Positions 17,559 through 26,010 of a stretch of 48,281 bases of DNA are shown piece after piece. Position numbers and translations under genes: made by a program. Numbering within the stretch: the stretch's first letter is position 1; each line of letters opens with the position of its first letter. Under the pieces are notes generated by a model. That model made no database searches and was not told the DNA's origin. It worked only from the letters and a program-made list of their open reading frames with translations. Source of the DNA: an uncultured Pelagibacteraceae bacterium (GTDB lineage Bacteria > Pseudomonadota > Alphaproteobacteria > Pelagibacterales > Pelagibacteraceae); assembly GCA_902608385.1 (NCBI GenBank), contig CACLNT010000012.1, positions 1 to 48,281 on the forward strand. The letters are read 5' to 3'.

Positions 17559-18470
17559 TTAATTTTTAAAAATGAAAAGAAAAACTGCAAGTGTTATTAA
17601 AGCCAAAATAGAAAAAATTAAAATATTCAACCTGTGAATGTTTTTTCCTCTTAAATTAAAGAAATGTCTTGCTGTTGCAGAAATTAAAGCAACTACACAT
17701 AAAATCAACCAGTTATATTTGTGATAAACTATAAAGCTATAGTGGCCAGATAGCATAATAAATAAAACTAAGAATGTTGAATAATTATTATGAATAGATC
17801 TTTGTTTTGCAGCTAGTGAAAGACTATCATCGAACTTTTCATTTTTTAAACTACTGTTAATAATATTTTTTTGATTTGGAATAATTACAGTAAAAACATT
17901 TCCAAACATATTTGAGCCAATTATTAAACCAACACTTAAAAAAGCAAATTTTGGACCAAATATTTTTGTCAAAACAAAAGAAACTAAAATTAATAGAACA
18001 AAAATAATTGATACAAAAAGTAAATTATTTTTAATTATTTTAGATTTACATAATAAATCATAAATAAACCAAGAGATAACTAGAGATAAAACTGAAATTA
18101 GTATTGCATTAAAAGAGGTTATATCTAAAACTCGTTTATCAACCATTAAAACTGCAGAATTATGATAGTAAATTATAATTAGAAGAAGAATTCCTGTCAC
18201 AAATGTTAAATAGCTTTGCCATTTAAATATTACCAAACTATTAAGATACTCTAAAGAAGGTGATTTTTTTAATCTTGTTAATTTATAATAGTATCCAGAG
18301 TGCATAAGATATCCTTCTCCATCAATATCATTGCTGGAAATACTTTTGTTAAGTTTATTATCTAGATAGTTAAATAAAAAACTATTACCAACCCAAAGAA
18401 TTGCAAACAAAACATGCCCCCATCTCAATATAAGCTCTAACCATTTTAACGTGTAAGGTATTAATTCCAT
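17559..18470 (-). CDS. puuD: Membrane urate hydroxylase PuuD, lacking the cytochrome c domain
   Basis: 303 residues with about eight membrane helices. The N-terminal LRWGHVLFAILWVGNSFLF and the WQSYLTFVTGILLL segment belong to the urate hydroxylase (former DUF989) family, which oxidises urate to 5-hydroxyisourate at the membrane. Most described members carry a C-terminal cytochrome c domain with CxxCH. Here the protein ends just after the last helix and has no CxxCH. Electrons must go to another carrier. Placement between guaD and the PRTase, in one operon with xdh and uraH, supports the urate step. Confidence 0.85.
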   Translation of the reverse strand: MELIPYTLKWLELILRWGHVLFAILWVGNSFLFNYLDNKLNKSISSNDIDGEGYLMHSGYYYKLTRLKKSPSLEYLNSLVIFKWQSYLTFVTGILLLIIIYYHNSAVLMVDKRVLDITSFNAILISVLSLVISWFIYDLLCKSKIIKNNLLFVSIIFVLLILVSFVLTKIFGPKFAFLSVGLIIGSNMFGNVFTVIIPNQKNIINSSLKNEKFDDSLSLAAKQRSIHNNYSTFLVLFIMLSGHYSFIVYHKYNWLILCVVALISATARHFFNLRGKNIHRLNILIFSILALITLAVFLFIFKN

Positions 18471-18473
18471 ACT

Positions 18474-18944
18474 TTAATATTCAATTTTATCGATTTTTTT
18501 ATCCCAAAGCTCAAAAGCTTTTAAGGCTTGATCTCTCAACATTTGTTTAATTGGAATTTTTCTGTCTTCATTTTTTTTTGGGATCTCAGAATATATTAAT
18601 GAATCATCAAAATTAATTTTTTTTGCATCATCCCTAGTATTTGCATAAAAAATATTATCAATATGTGACCAATAAATAGCAGATAGACACATTGGACACG
18701 GTTCACAGCTTGTATATAAATCACATCCAGCAAGATTAAATGTGTTTAACTTTTTGCAGGCTTCTCTAATAGCCACTATTTCAGCGTGAGCAGTAGGATC
18801 ATTTAAAGAAGTAACTTTATTTGAACCTTCGGCAATTATCTTCTTTTCTTTAACAATAACACAACCAAATGGACCTCCTGCAGTATTAACACTATTTATT
18901 GAAAGTTCTATTGCTCGTAGCATAAATTTATTTTTTGAATTCAT
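18474..18944 (-). CDS. guaD: Guanine deaminase (cytidine-deaminase fold)
   Basis: 156 residues. Zinc-dependent deamination of guanine to xanthine. Zinc ligands and catalytic Glu are HAE (53-55) and PCPMC (Cys83, Cys86). The C-terminal QALKAFELWDKK is typical of B. subtilis-type guanine deaminase rather than TadA tRNA deaminase, whose tail differs. It lies between xdhB and puuD with gaps of 6 and 3 bases, so xanthine goes straight to the dehydrogenase encoded beside it. Confidence 0.88.
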   Translation of the reverse strand: MNSKNKFMLRAIELSINSVNTAGGPFGCVIVKEKKIIAEGSNKVTSLNDPTAHAEIVAIREACKKLNTFNLAGCDLYTSCEPCPMCLSAIYWSHIDNIFYANTRDDAKKINFDDSLIYSEIPKKNEDRKIPIKQMLRDQALKAFELWDKKIDKIEY

Positions 18945-18950
18945 TTTTTT

Positions 18951-21263
18951 CTAGTGTCTATTATAATTAAATCTATTTTTTAATTCATTTAAACTCATTA
19001 AAATTTTTTCTGGGGTTGCAGGAGCATCAAGAATTGGTGTTTTTTTATATTTTCCAATAGAAGCAATAGCATCCTTAATTGCATAAAATACACTCATAGC
19101 TAACATGAGAGGTGGTTCTCCTGTTGTTTTGGCCTTATTAACTACATTTTCTTTATTTTTTCCTTGTTTAAAAATTTCTACATTGAATTTTTTTGGCATA
19201 TCACTGACTGCTGGTATTTTATAAGTTGAAGGTGAAACAGTAGTAATTTGGCCATTATCTTTCCAGTTTACTTCTTCTATTGTTAGCCAACCTTGTCCCT
19301 GAATAAATCCTCCTTCAATTTGTCCTAACTCTAAAGCTGGATTAATGGCTTTGCCTGCGTCATGTAAAATATCAACACGTTCTACTATATTCTCTCCTGT
19401 TAGCGTATCTATTGTAACTTCAGTTACTGCAGCGCCATAACAAAAATATAAAAAAGGTCTTCCTGAAAATGTTTCCTTATTAAAATAAATTTTTGGTGTT
19501 GAATAAAAACCCGATGAAGACAATGAAATTCTATTTAAGTACGCCTCTTTAATTATTGTCTCAAATTTAAAGGATCTTTTATTGAATTTAATTAATCCTT
19601 TTTCATAAAATATTTTAATATTTCTAATATTATATTTTTTCTTAATAAATTTTTCTAAATTTTTTTTAATTTTAGAAACCGCGTCAAGAGCTGCAGCACC
19701 ATTTAAATCTGTTGTAGATGATGCAGCACTAGCAGAAGTATTAGGAACTTTTGATGTATTTGTTGAGGAAATCTTTATTTTTTCAAATGGTAGACCTAAT
19801 TCATTTGCAACAAGTTGAGCAATTTTAGTATTAGTGCCCTGGCCCATTTCTACTCCTCCATGATTTAAGTGAACACTTCCATCAGTATAAATATGTACCA
19901 ATGCTCCTGCTTGGTTAAGATGAGTAGTTGTAAATGATATACCAAATTTAACTGGTGTAATAGCAATACCTTTTTTTAAATATTTGTTTTTTAAATTAAA
20001 TTTTTTAATTTTAGAATATCTTTTTTTGTAGTTTGATTTTTTTAGCAGTTTATTAAAAATTTCTTGAATAACATTATCCTCAATCTTCATTCCATAATGT
20101 GTAATATTTTTTTTATTTTTTTGATAAAAATTATTTTTTCTAATTTGAGAAGGATCTTTACGCAAGTATCTTGAAATATTATCTACTATATTTTCAATAG
20201 CCATCATTCCTTGATTTCCACCAAATCCTCTAAAGGCTGTTGAAGAGGCAGTATTAGTTTTACAAAGGTAATTCTGCACTTGAACATTTGGAAGATAATA
20301 TGCATTATCAACATGTAATATAGCTCTCCCATTAATTGCGCCTGATAAATCTGGAGATATTCCACATCTTGAAGCTAATTTAATTTTTAGCCCTTCAATA
20401 ATTCCTAAATTATTAAAACCAACTTCGTACTCTGAATAAAAATCATGTCTTTTTCCAGTTATAATAATATCATCATCTCTGTCCAATCTAAGTTTAACAG
20501 GTCTCTTAGTTTTGTGAGCAAGCAATGAACAAATGCTCGAAGTCATAAAATTTGTTTCTTTTCCACCAAAACCACCACCAAGTCTTCGAACTAATACTGT
20601 GATTGAATTACTTTTTTGATTAAGCATCTTTGCAATAATTTGTTGTGTTTCTGATGGATGTTGTGTTGAGCTATAAACTAATAAATCTTTATCCTCTTTA
20701 GGTATTGCAAATGCAACTTGTCCTTCTAAATAAAAATGTTCCTGACTTCCTGTGGTAAAGTTGCCTTTTAAATAGTTTTTAGATCTACGAATTGCTTTTG
20801 CAGGATTCCCTCTCTGTACTTTTATTCCTTTTAAAACAAATTTTTTTTTCTTTAATGCTTCTTTTATTGTTATTATAGGTTTTAAAGTCTTGTAAGTAAC
20901 TTTAGCTTTTAAAACAGCTTTTCTCGCAAGCTCAGTAGAAATTGCAGCAACAGCAAATAAAGGTTGTCCATAATACTCAACTTTATTAGGCGGAAATATT
21001 GGGTCGCCATCAAAAACTGGACCTACATCATTTCTTCCAGGAACATCTTTGTACCCAATTACTGAGATAACACCTTCGCTTTTCCATACTTCTCTTAAGT
21101 CCATTTTCTTAATTATGGCATGTGATTTTTTGCTCCATCCAATAGCTCCATGCAAGGTTCCCTTTGGTTCGTTGATATCGTCTGTATAATCTGCATATCC
21201 AGTTACATGCTTAGAGGCGCTGTCATGTGGTCTTTTTTCGTTAATAAAAGAATTTTTTTTCAT
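18951..21263 (-). CDS. xdhB: Xanthine dehydrogenase, molybdopterin subunit
   Basis: 770 residues. Holds the molybdenum cofactor and oxidises hypoxanthine/xanthine to urate. Family marks are QEHFYLE (174-180, substrate Glu), GGGFGGKE (229-236), FRGFGG (344-349, Arg345), GGVEMGQGTNTK, and the catalytic Glu in GEPPL (Glu716). These residues match the XdhB pattern rather than aldehyde or CO dehydrogenases. It follows xdhA after 3 bases. No xdhC (cofactor insertion/sulfuration) gene is in this cluster, so maturation must be encoded elsewhere. Confidence 0.95.
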   Translation of the reverse strand: MKKNSFINEKRPHDSASKHVTGYADYTDDINEPKGTLHGAIGWSKKSHAIIKKMDLREVWKSEGVISVIGYKDVPGRNDVGPVFDGDPIFPPNKVEYYGQPLFAVAAISTELARKAVLKAKVTYKTLKPIITIKEALKKKKFVLKGIKVQRGNPAKAIRRSKNYLKGNFTTGSQEHFYLEGQVAFAIPKEDKDLLVYSSTQHPSETQQIIAKMLNQKSNSITVLVRRLGGGFGGKETNFMTSSICSLLAHKTKRPVKLRLDRDDDIIITGKRHDFYSEYEVGFNNLGIIEGLKIKLASRCGISPDLSGAINGRAILHVDNAYYLPNVQVQNYLCKTNTASSTAFRGFGGNQGMMAIENIVDNISRYLRKDPSQIRKNNFYQKNKKNITHYGMKIEDNVIQEIFNKLLKKSNYKKRYSKIKKFNLKNKYLKKGIAITPVKFGISFTTTHLNQAGALVHIYTDGSVHLNHGGVEMGQGTNTKIAQLVANELGLPFEKIKISSTNTSKVPNTSASAASSTTDLNGAAALDAVSKIKKNLEKFIKKKYNIRNIKIFYEKGLIKFNKRSFKFETIIKEAYLNRISLSSSGFYSTPKIYFNKETFSGRPFLYFCYGAAVTEVTIDTLTGENIVERVDILHDAGKAINPALELGQIEGGFIQGQGWLTIEEVNWKDNGQITTVSPSTYKIPAVSDMPKKFNVEIFKQGKNKENVVNKAKTTGEPPLMLAMSVFYAIKDAIASIGKYKKTPILDAPATPEKILMSLNELKNRFNYNRH

Positions 21264-21266
21264 TGT

Positions 21267-22703
21267 TTAATTTAATCTTAATAATTTATTATTATTAATT
21301 TCCATAAAACATTTCATTAATAAATTTTTTGCTATTTTCATGCGATAATTTTTACTTGCCCTCATATCGCTAATAGGTTTGAAATCTTTCTCTAAGATTT
21401 TTTTTGCTTTTTCAATATTTTCTTTAGATATATTTTTGTTAATAAGAATTTTTTCACAATTAATTGCTCTTTTAGGAATTGGTGCCATGCCACCATATGC
21501 AATTTTTATACTTTTTATTTTTTTATTTTTTATTTCTAAATTAAAAGATGCACAAACTGACGATATATCATCATCTATTCTTTTTGATATTTTATATGCT
21601 TTAAAAATATTTTTTTTAGATATTGGTATTATTATTGAGTGAATAAACTGTCTTTTTTTTAATTTTGTTTTACGATAACTTACGAAAAAATTTTTTAGAG
21701 GCAAAATTGTTTTTTTATTTAAATTCTGCAAAACAACTTTAGCATCAAGAGATAACAATAATGGTAAAGTATCTCCAATTGGTGAGGCTGTTGCAATATT
21801 ACCCGCAATTGTTGCAACATTTCTTATTTGAACTGAACCATATCTATTCAGTATAGCATTGAAGTCAGAGTAATATTTTTTTATAAATAATTCAAATTCC
21901 CTTAATGAAGTTGATGCGCCCACTACTATTTGTTCATTTTTTTTTTCAATAAAATTAAGTTCGTTAATTGAATTTAGAGAAATAATATTATCTATATCTT
22001 TTCTTTCTTTAGTAACAATCAAAGAAAGATCAGTGCCTCCACTTAAAAATTTTGAATTTGGATTATCTTTAATTATTTTTTTTAATTCAATAATAGTTCT
22101 TGGTGCAAAATATTTTTTATTTCTATTATTTATATTTATATTTTCTGGTTTTATTTTCCTTAAAAGATTTATAATTTTTTTTTTATCCTTAACAAATTTA
22201 TCTGAACTGTTTTTATTGTTTAAACTTTTAGCGGCATCTATGATTGGTCTATAACCTGTGCAACGACATAAATTTCCAGAAATAGAATCTTTAATATTTT
22301 CATTATTATAAGATGAGTAATTTTTTTGCATTGCAAACAAAGACATCACAAATCCTGGTGTACAAAACCCACATTGTGAGCCATGATAATCTACCATTGC
22401 TTTTTGCACCGGGTGTAAAGATCCATTGTTATTTACAAGATCCTCGACAATGATTAATTGTTTTCCTTGTAAAACCGTAACAAAAGAAATGCACGCGTTA
22501 ACCGTTTTATAAATTAAGTTATTTTTTTTTAGCTCAGCTAAAACAACTGTACATGCACCACAGCCACCTTCGGCACAACCTTCTTTGGTTCCAGTTTTTT
22601 TTATTTTTAACCTAATAAAATTAAGTAAAGTTTCGTTGGGATCTGGATTATTAATTTTTAAAATTTCATTATTCCAAACAAAATTAATAGCACTGGAAGT
22701 CAT
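21267..22703 (-). CDS. xdhA: Xanthine dehydrogenase, Fe-S/FAD subunit
   Basis: 478 residues. N-terminal plant-type [2Fe-2S] domain (Cys43, 48, 51, 72), a second all-helical [2Fe-2S] domain (CGFC at 112-115, CRC at 147-149), then an FAD domain (SGGTDLSL; IAGNIATASPIGD) and its C-terminal subdomain. It passes electrons from the molybdenum centre to NAD. Domain order is that of bacterial XdhA. It starts at the base before uraH ends and overlaps nothing; uraH-xdhA-xdhB-guaD-puuD-PRTase form one minus-strand operon. Confidence 0.95.
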   Translation of the reverse strand: MTSSAINFVWNNEILKINNPDPNETLLNFIRLKIKKTGTKEGCAEGGCGACTVVLAELKKNNLIYKTVNACISFVTVLQGKQLIIVEDLVNNNGSLHPVQKAMVDYHGSQCGFCTPGFVMSLFAMQKNYSSYNNENIKDSISGNLCRCTGYRPIIDAAKSLNNKNSSDKFVKDKKKIINLLRKIKPENININNRNKKYFAPRTIIELKKIIKDNPNSKFLSGGTDLSLIVTKERKDIDNIISLNSINELNFIEKKNEQIVVGASTSLREFELFIKKYYSDFNAILNRYGSVQIRNVATIAGNIATASPIGDTLPLLLSLDAKVVLQNLNKKTILPLKNFFVSYRKTKLKKRQFIHSIIIPISKKNIFKAYKISKRIDDDISSVCASFNLEIKNKKIKSIKIAYGGMAPIPKRAINCEKILINKNISKENIEKAKKILEKDFKPISDMRASKNYRMKIAKNLLMKCFMEINNNKLLRLN

Positions 22704-23054
22704 TTAACTTCCTCTATAAGTGGAATAACTCCAAGGTGAAACAAGCAAAGGCACATGATAATGTTCTTTAGCGTTAGAAATTCCAAATTTTACAACAACA
22801 TCATCTAAAAAAGGAATTTGGGGTACTTCTGTTATTTTTTTAAAATAATCACCTACAAAAAAAACAAGTTCGTACTGTCCTTCTTTAAAATTTGAGCCTT
22901 CAGCTAAAGGCTGATCAGTTCGACCATTATTATTTAAAGTAACACTATTTAACTTTTCTCTTTTGTTATTTTTAATCTGGTATAAATCAACCTTAATGCC
23001 GCTGCCTGGCTTGCCAGAATAAATATCTAAAACATGTGTAGTTAATTTTGTCAT
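22704..23054 (-). CDS. uraH: 5-hydroxyisourate hydrolase (transthyretin-like)
   Basis: 116 residues. Hydrolyses 5-hydroxyisourate, the PuuD product, to OHCU. The protein starts with TTHVLDIYSGKPGSGIKVDLY, contains the His/Arg active-site pattern (GRTDQPL; HYHVPLLVSPWSYSTYRGS) and ends in the diagnostic YRGS tail (113-116). It is cytoplasmic, with no signal peptide. It heads the minus-strand purine operon and is divergent from uraD, which performs the next step. The shared 70-base spacer holds a palindrome and a TATAAT box. Confidence 0.96.
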   Translation of the reverse strand: MTKLTTHVLDIYSGKPGSGIKVDLYQIKNNKREKLNSVTLNNNGRTDQPLAEGSNFKEGQYELVFFVGDYFKKITEVPQIPFLDDVVVKFGISNAKEHYHVPLLVSPWSYSTYRGS

Positions 23055-23061
23055 AAAGATA

Positions 23062-23076
23062 TGTATATAATATACA
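23062..23076. promoter_or_regulatory. Palindromic operator / divergent promoter between uraH and uraD
   Basis: TGTATAT-A-ATATACA is a perfect 7+7 inverted repeat and contains TATAAT (23066-23071), so a bound repressor would cover the -10 region. It is the only notable structure in the 70-base spacer between the two purine operons. The half-site matches the inverted repeat upstream of the permease. No regulator gene is in the cluster. Confidence 0.45.
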
Positions 23077-23124
23077 ATAAATGCATAATTAAAATATTAA
23101 AACTAAGATAAGAAAAAGTCTTAT

Positions 23125-23619
23125 ATGAATTCAATAGATAAGATTAATAAATTAAGTAAACCTGATTTTATATCCATTTTTGGAAATATTTTTGAAAAGA
23201 CAGAGTGGATTGCACAAAAATCCTACGATTTGAAACCTTATAAAAATTTTGAAGAATTATTTTCAAAAATGATGGAAATATTTGAAAACACTAATAAAGA
23301 AAACCATTTAAAAATTCTAAATGCCCACCCTGACTTGGCTGTTGAAAAAAAATTGACCAAAGATTCAAAAAATGAGCAAAAAAATGCAAGCTTAAACCAA
23401 TGTACTGATGAAGAATTTGCAGAGTTTAAAAAGCTAAATGAAGAGTATAAAAAAAAATTTGATTTTCCTTTTATTATTGCAGTTAAAGGAAAAAATAAAG
23501 AAGAAATATTGAATAGTTTTAGACAAAGAATAACAAATAATATAAATTTAGAATTTGAAGAAGCAAAAAGACAAGTAAAAAGAATTGCGAGCTTTCGTCT
23601 GAGTGAAATAATTAAATAA
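23125..23619 (+). CDS. uraD: OHCU decarboxylase
   Basis: 164 residues, all-helical. Decarboxylates 2-oxo-4-hydroxy-4-carboxy-5-ureidoimidazoline to (S)-allantoin. Catalytic His68 lies in AHPDLA (67-72), and the family motif FPFIIAVKGKNKEEIL followed by SFRQRITN is present near the C-terminus. It is the first gene of the plus-strand operon uraD-alc-allA-puuE. The stop is 5 bases before alc. Confidence 0.95.
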   Translation: MNSIDKINKLSKPDFISIFGNIFEKTEWIAQKSYDLKPYKNFEELFSKMMEIFENTNKENHLKILNAHPDLAVEKKLTKDSKNEQKNASLNQCTDEEFAEFKKLNEEYKKKFDFPFIIAVKGKNKEEILNSFRQRITNNINLEFEEAKRQVKRIASFRLSEIIK

Positions 23620-23624
23620 ATAAT

Positions 23625-24611
23625 ATGAAAAAATTTATCAATGGTAAGATGATTAATTTAGCTGAGCCAAGGCTTGGTTCAAAAGTAATTTTTAAAACTG
23701 ATGACTTTTTTGCATCTGCTAATAGAATAATTAATCCAGACCCACCGATCTTTAAAGAAGGAGTTTTTGATAAACATGGAAAATGGATGGATGGATGGGA
23801 AACAAGAAGAAGAAGAAGAAAAGGTTTTGACTATTTAATAATAAAACTTGGAAGACCAGGTAAAATTTTTAACGTTGATATTGATACATCTCATTTCAAT
23901 GGCAACCAACCAACATATGCTTCACTAGAAGCTTGTCATTCTAATAAAAAGCTAAACGTCAAAACAAGGTGGATTAAAATATTAAATAAAAAAAAACTTA
24001 AGCCAAACAAGAATCATAATTTTAAAATTAAAAATAAATCTATTTTCACTCACATTAAATTAAATATTTTTCCCGATGGTGGAGTCGCGAGGCTTAGAGT
24101 TTATGGAGAAGTTGAAATTAAAAAAATTAATTTTGGAAATAAATTAATTAATCTCACTTCTGTGTTAAATGGGGCTTCGATTATAGGTTGTAATAATGAA
24201 CATTTTGGAAAAGCAGAAAATATTTTAGCACCAGGCAAAGGTAAAAATATGGGAGATGGATGGGAAACAAGAAGAAGTAGAGGAAAAAATTTTGACTGGC
24301 TTATAATAAAGTTAGGAAGAACAGGAATTATTAATAAAATTGAAATTGATACTCACCACTTTAAAGGAAACTACCCAGATAGATGTTCAGTACAAGCAAC
24401 ATATATTCCTAAAAAAATATCAAATTATATAATAGTAAAAAAATCTAATAGATGGAGGTCGCTCTTAAACAAGGCTCAACTTAATGCTAATAAAAAGCAT
24501 AGTTTTAAAAATAAAATAATGAAAAAAAATAAAATTAATTATATTAGGATTAATATTTATCCTGATGGTGGTATTTCAAGAATTAGAACTTTTGGAAAAG
24601 TGATCAAATGA
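23625..24611 (+). CDS. alc: Allantoicase
   Basis: 328 residues made of two homologous jelly-roll halves. Each half has DGWETRR (56-62 and 211-217) and a later PDGG-x-x-R-x-R motif. Hydrolyses allantoate to ureidoglycolate and urea. Length and internal duplication fit the family. Its stop overlaps the allA start (ATGA-type overlap of 4 bases), so translation is coupled. The presence of allantoicase rather than allantoate amidohydrolase means urea, not ammonia, is the nitrogen product at this step. Confidence 0.95.
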   Translation: MKKFINGKMINLAEPRLGSKVIFKTDDFFASANRIINPDPPIFKEGVFDKHGKWMDGWETRRRRRKGFDYLIIKLGRPGKIFNVDIDTSHFNGNQPTYASLEACHSNKKLNVKTRWIKILNKKKLKPNKNHNFKIKNKSIFTHIKLNIFPDGGVARLRVYGEVEIKKINFGNKLINLTSVLNGASIIGCNNEHFGKAENILAPGKGKNMGDGWETRRSRGKNFDWLIIKLGRTGIINKIEIDTHHFKGNYPDRCSVQATYIPKKISNYIIVKKSNRWRSLLNKAQLNANKKHSFKNKIMKKNKINYIRINIYPDGGISRIRTFGKVIK

Positions 24612-25105
24612 AAATCATTATAAAAGCAAAAAAAATAACGCGAAAAAATTTTCAAAAATTTGGTGACTTAATATCTGTAAAAAAAATAAAACCAATAAAT
24701 ATCAACAATGGTTATGCAAAAAGATTTGATAACTTGTGTAAAATCAATACCTCCTCAAAAAAAGGAAAAGCAATTATGAGTATTTTTTCAGCAAAAAAAA
24801 GAAAATTTCCAATGAATATAAAAATGATGGAAAAACACCCGCTTGGAAGCCAAGCATTTGTTCCAATGAATGAAACTACTTTTTTAGTATTTGTTGCTCC
24901 AAAAGGCAAAAGACCAAATACCAAAAAAATAGAATCTTTTATTGTGCCAAAGGAAACTGGAATAAACTACAAACCTGGAATATGGCATTTTCCTTTAATA
25001 TCTACAAAAAATATGAATTTTTTAGTAATAGACAGAAAAGGAATAGGTAATAATTTAGTAATTCATAATTTTAAAAATGAAAAAATATCGCTCAAATACA
25101 AGTAA
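24608..25105 (+). CDS. allA: Ureidoglycolate lyase
   Basis: 165 residues, cupin-like fold. Splits ureidoglycolate to glyoxylate and urea. Family marks include FQKFGDLIS near the start, the MEKHPLGSQAFVPM motif (about 77-90) and GTWH-like PGIWHFPL toward the end. It is the final step of the pathway in this island. The 3' end overlaps puuE by 29 bases in a different frame, an unusually long overlap even for this compact genome. Confidence 0.9.
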   Translation: MKIIIKAKKITRKNFQKFGDLISVKKIKPININNGYAKRFDNLCKINTSSKKGKAIMSIFSAKKRKFPMNIKMMEKHPLGSQAFVPMNETTFLVFVAPKGKRPNTKKIESFIVPKETGINYKPGIWHFPLISTKNMNFLVIDRKGIGNNLVIHNFKNEKISLKYK

Positions 25106-26003
25106 GAAATATCCTAGGGATATGATCGGTTATGGTTCAAAGAAGCCTAAAGTAAATTGGCCTAACAATGCAAGAATAGCTCTTCAAATAGTTTTAAACT
25201 ATGAAGAGGGGGCAGAAAATTGCGTGCTACATGGAGACAAGAGTTCTGAGGTTTTTTTATCTGAAATCATAGGTGCTAAACCAATCAAAGGTCGTCATAT
25301 AAATATGGAGTCATTCTATGAATATGGTTCCAGAAGAGGTTTTTGGAGAGTCCATGAATTATTTCAAGAAAAAAAAATTCCTATAACAATATTTGGTGTT
25401 GGTATGGCTTTGGAAAGAAACCGAGAAGTTTGTGAAGCTATTAAAAAATCAAATTATGAAGTTGCCTCACACGGTTGGAAATGGATTGATTATCAAAACA
25501 TTTCTAAATCTGAAGAAAAAAAACATATGAAACTTGCTATTCAATCTATAAAAAAAATATTTGGTCAAAGACCATTGGGTTGGTACACAGGTCGTTGCAG
25601 TCCTAATACTAGGAGTTTGGTGATGGAAGAAGGGGGTTTTCTTTACGATAGCGATTCGTACAGTGATGATCTGCCTTACTGGGAAAAGAGAGGAAATAAA
25701 AAACAATTAATTATTCCATACTCCTTAGATAATAACGATATGAGATTTGCAACAAATCAAGGGTTTAATAGTGGAGATCAATTTTATACATATCTTAAAG
25801 ATAGCTTTGATGCTTTATACAACGAAGGTAAGACATTTCCAAAAATGATGTCGGTTGGACTACACTGTAGATTAATTGGTAGACCAGGAAGAATACAGTC
25901 TTTAAAAAAATTTTTAGATTATGTTTTAAATCATGAAGATGTTTGGATATGCAAAAGAATAGATATAGCAAAACATTGGATAAAAAGTTGTCCATCTAAG
26001 TAA
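25077..26003 (+). CDS. puuE: Allantoinase, PuuE (polysaccharide-deacetylase fold)
   Basis: 308 residues. Metal-independent-type allantoinase that opens allantoin to allantoate. Starts YPRDMIGYG, then NYEEGAE, ESFYEYGSRRGFWR, SHGWKWIDY and WYTGRCSPNTR, all typical of PuuE. It is unrelated to the amidohydrolase AllB. The first in-frame ATG (25077) lies inside allA. A start nearer YPRD would remove the overlap, but no later ATG exists before that motif except Met16, so the early start is kept. Confidence 0.94.
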   Translation: MKKYRSNTSKKYPRDMIGYGSKKPKVNWPNNARIALQIVLNYEEGAENCVLHGDKSSEVFLSEIIGAKPIKGRHINMESFYEYGSRRGFWRVHELFQEKKIPITIFGVGMALERNREVCEAIKKSNYEVASHGWKWIDYQNISKSEEKKHMKLAIQSIKKIFGQRPLGWYTGRCSPNTRSLVMEEGGFLYDSDSYSDDLPYWEKRGNKKQLIIPYSLDNNDMRFATNQGFNSGDQFYTYLKDSFDALYNEGKTFPKMMSVGLHCRLIGRPGRIQSLKKFLDYVLNHEDVWICKRIDIAKHWIKSCPSK

Positions 26004-26010
26004 TTTATTT

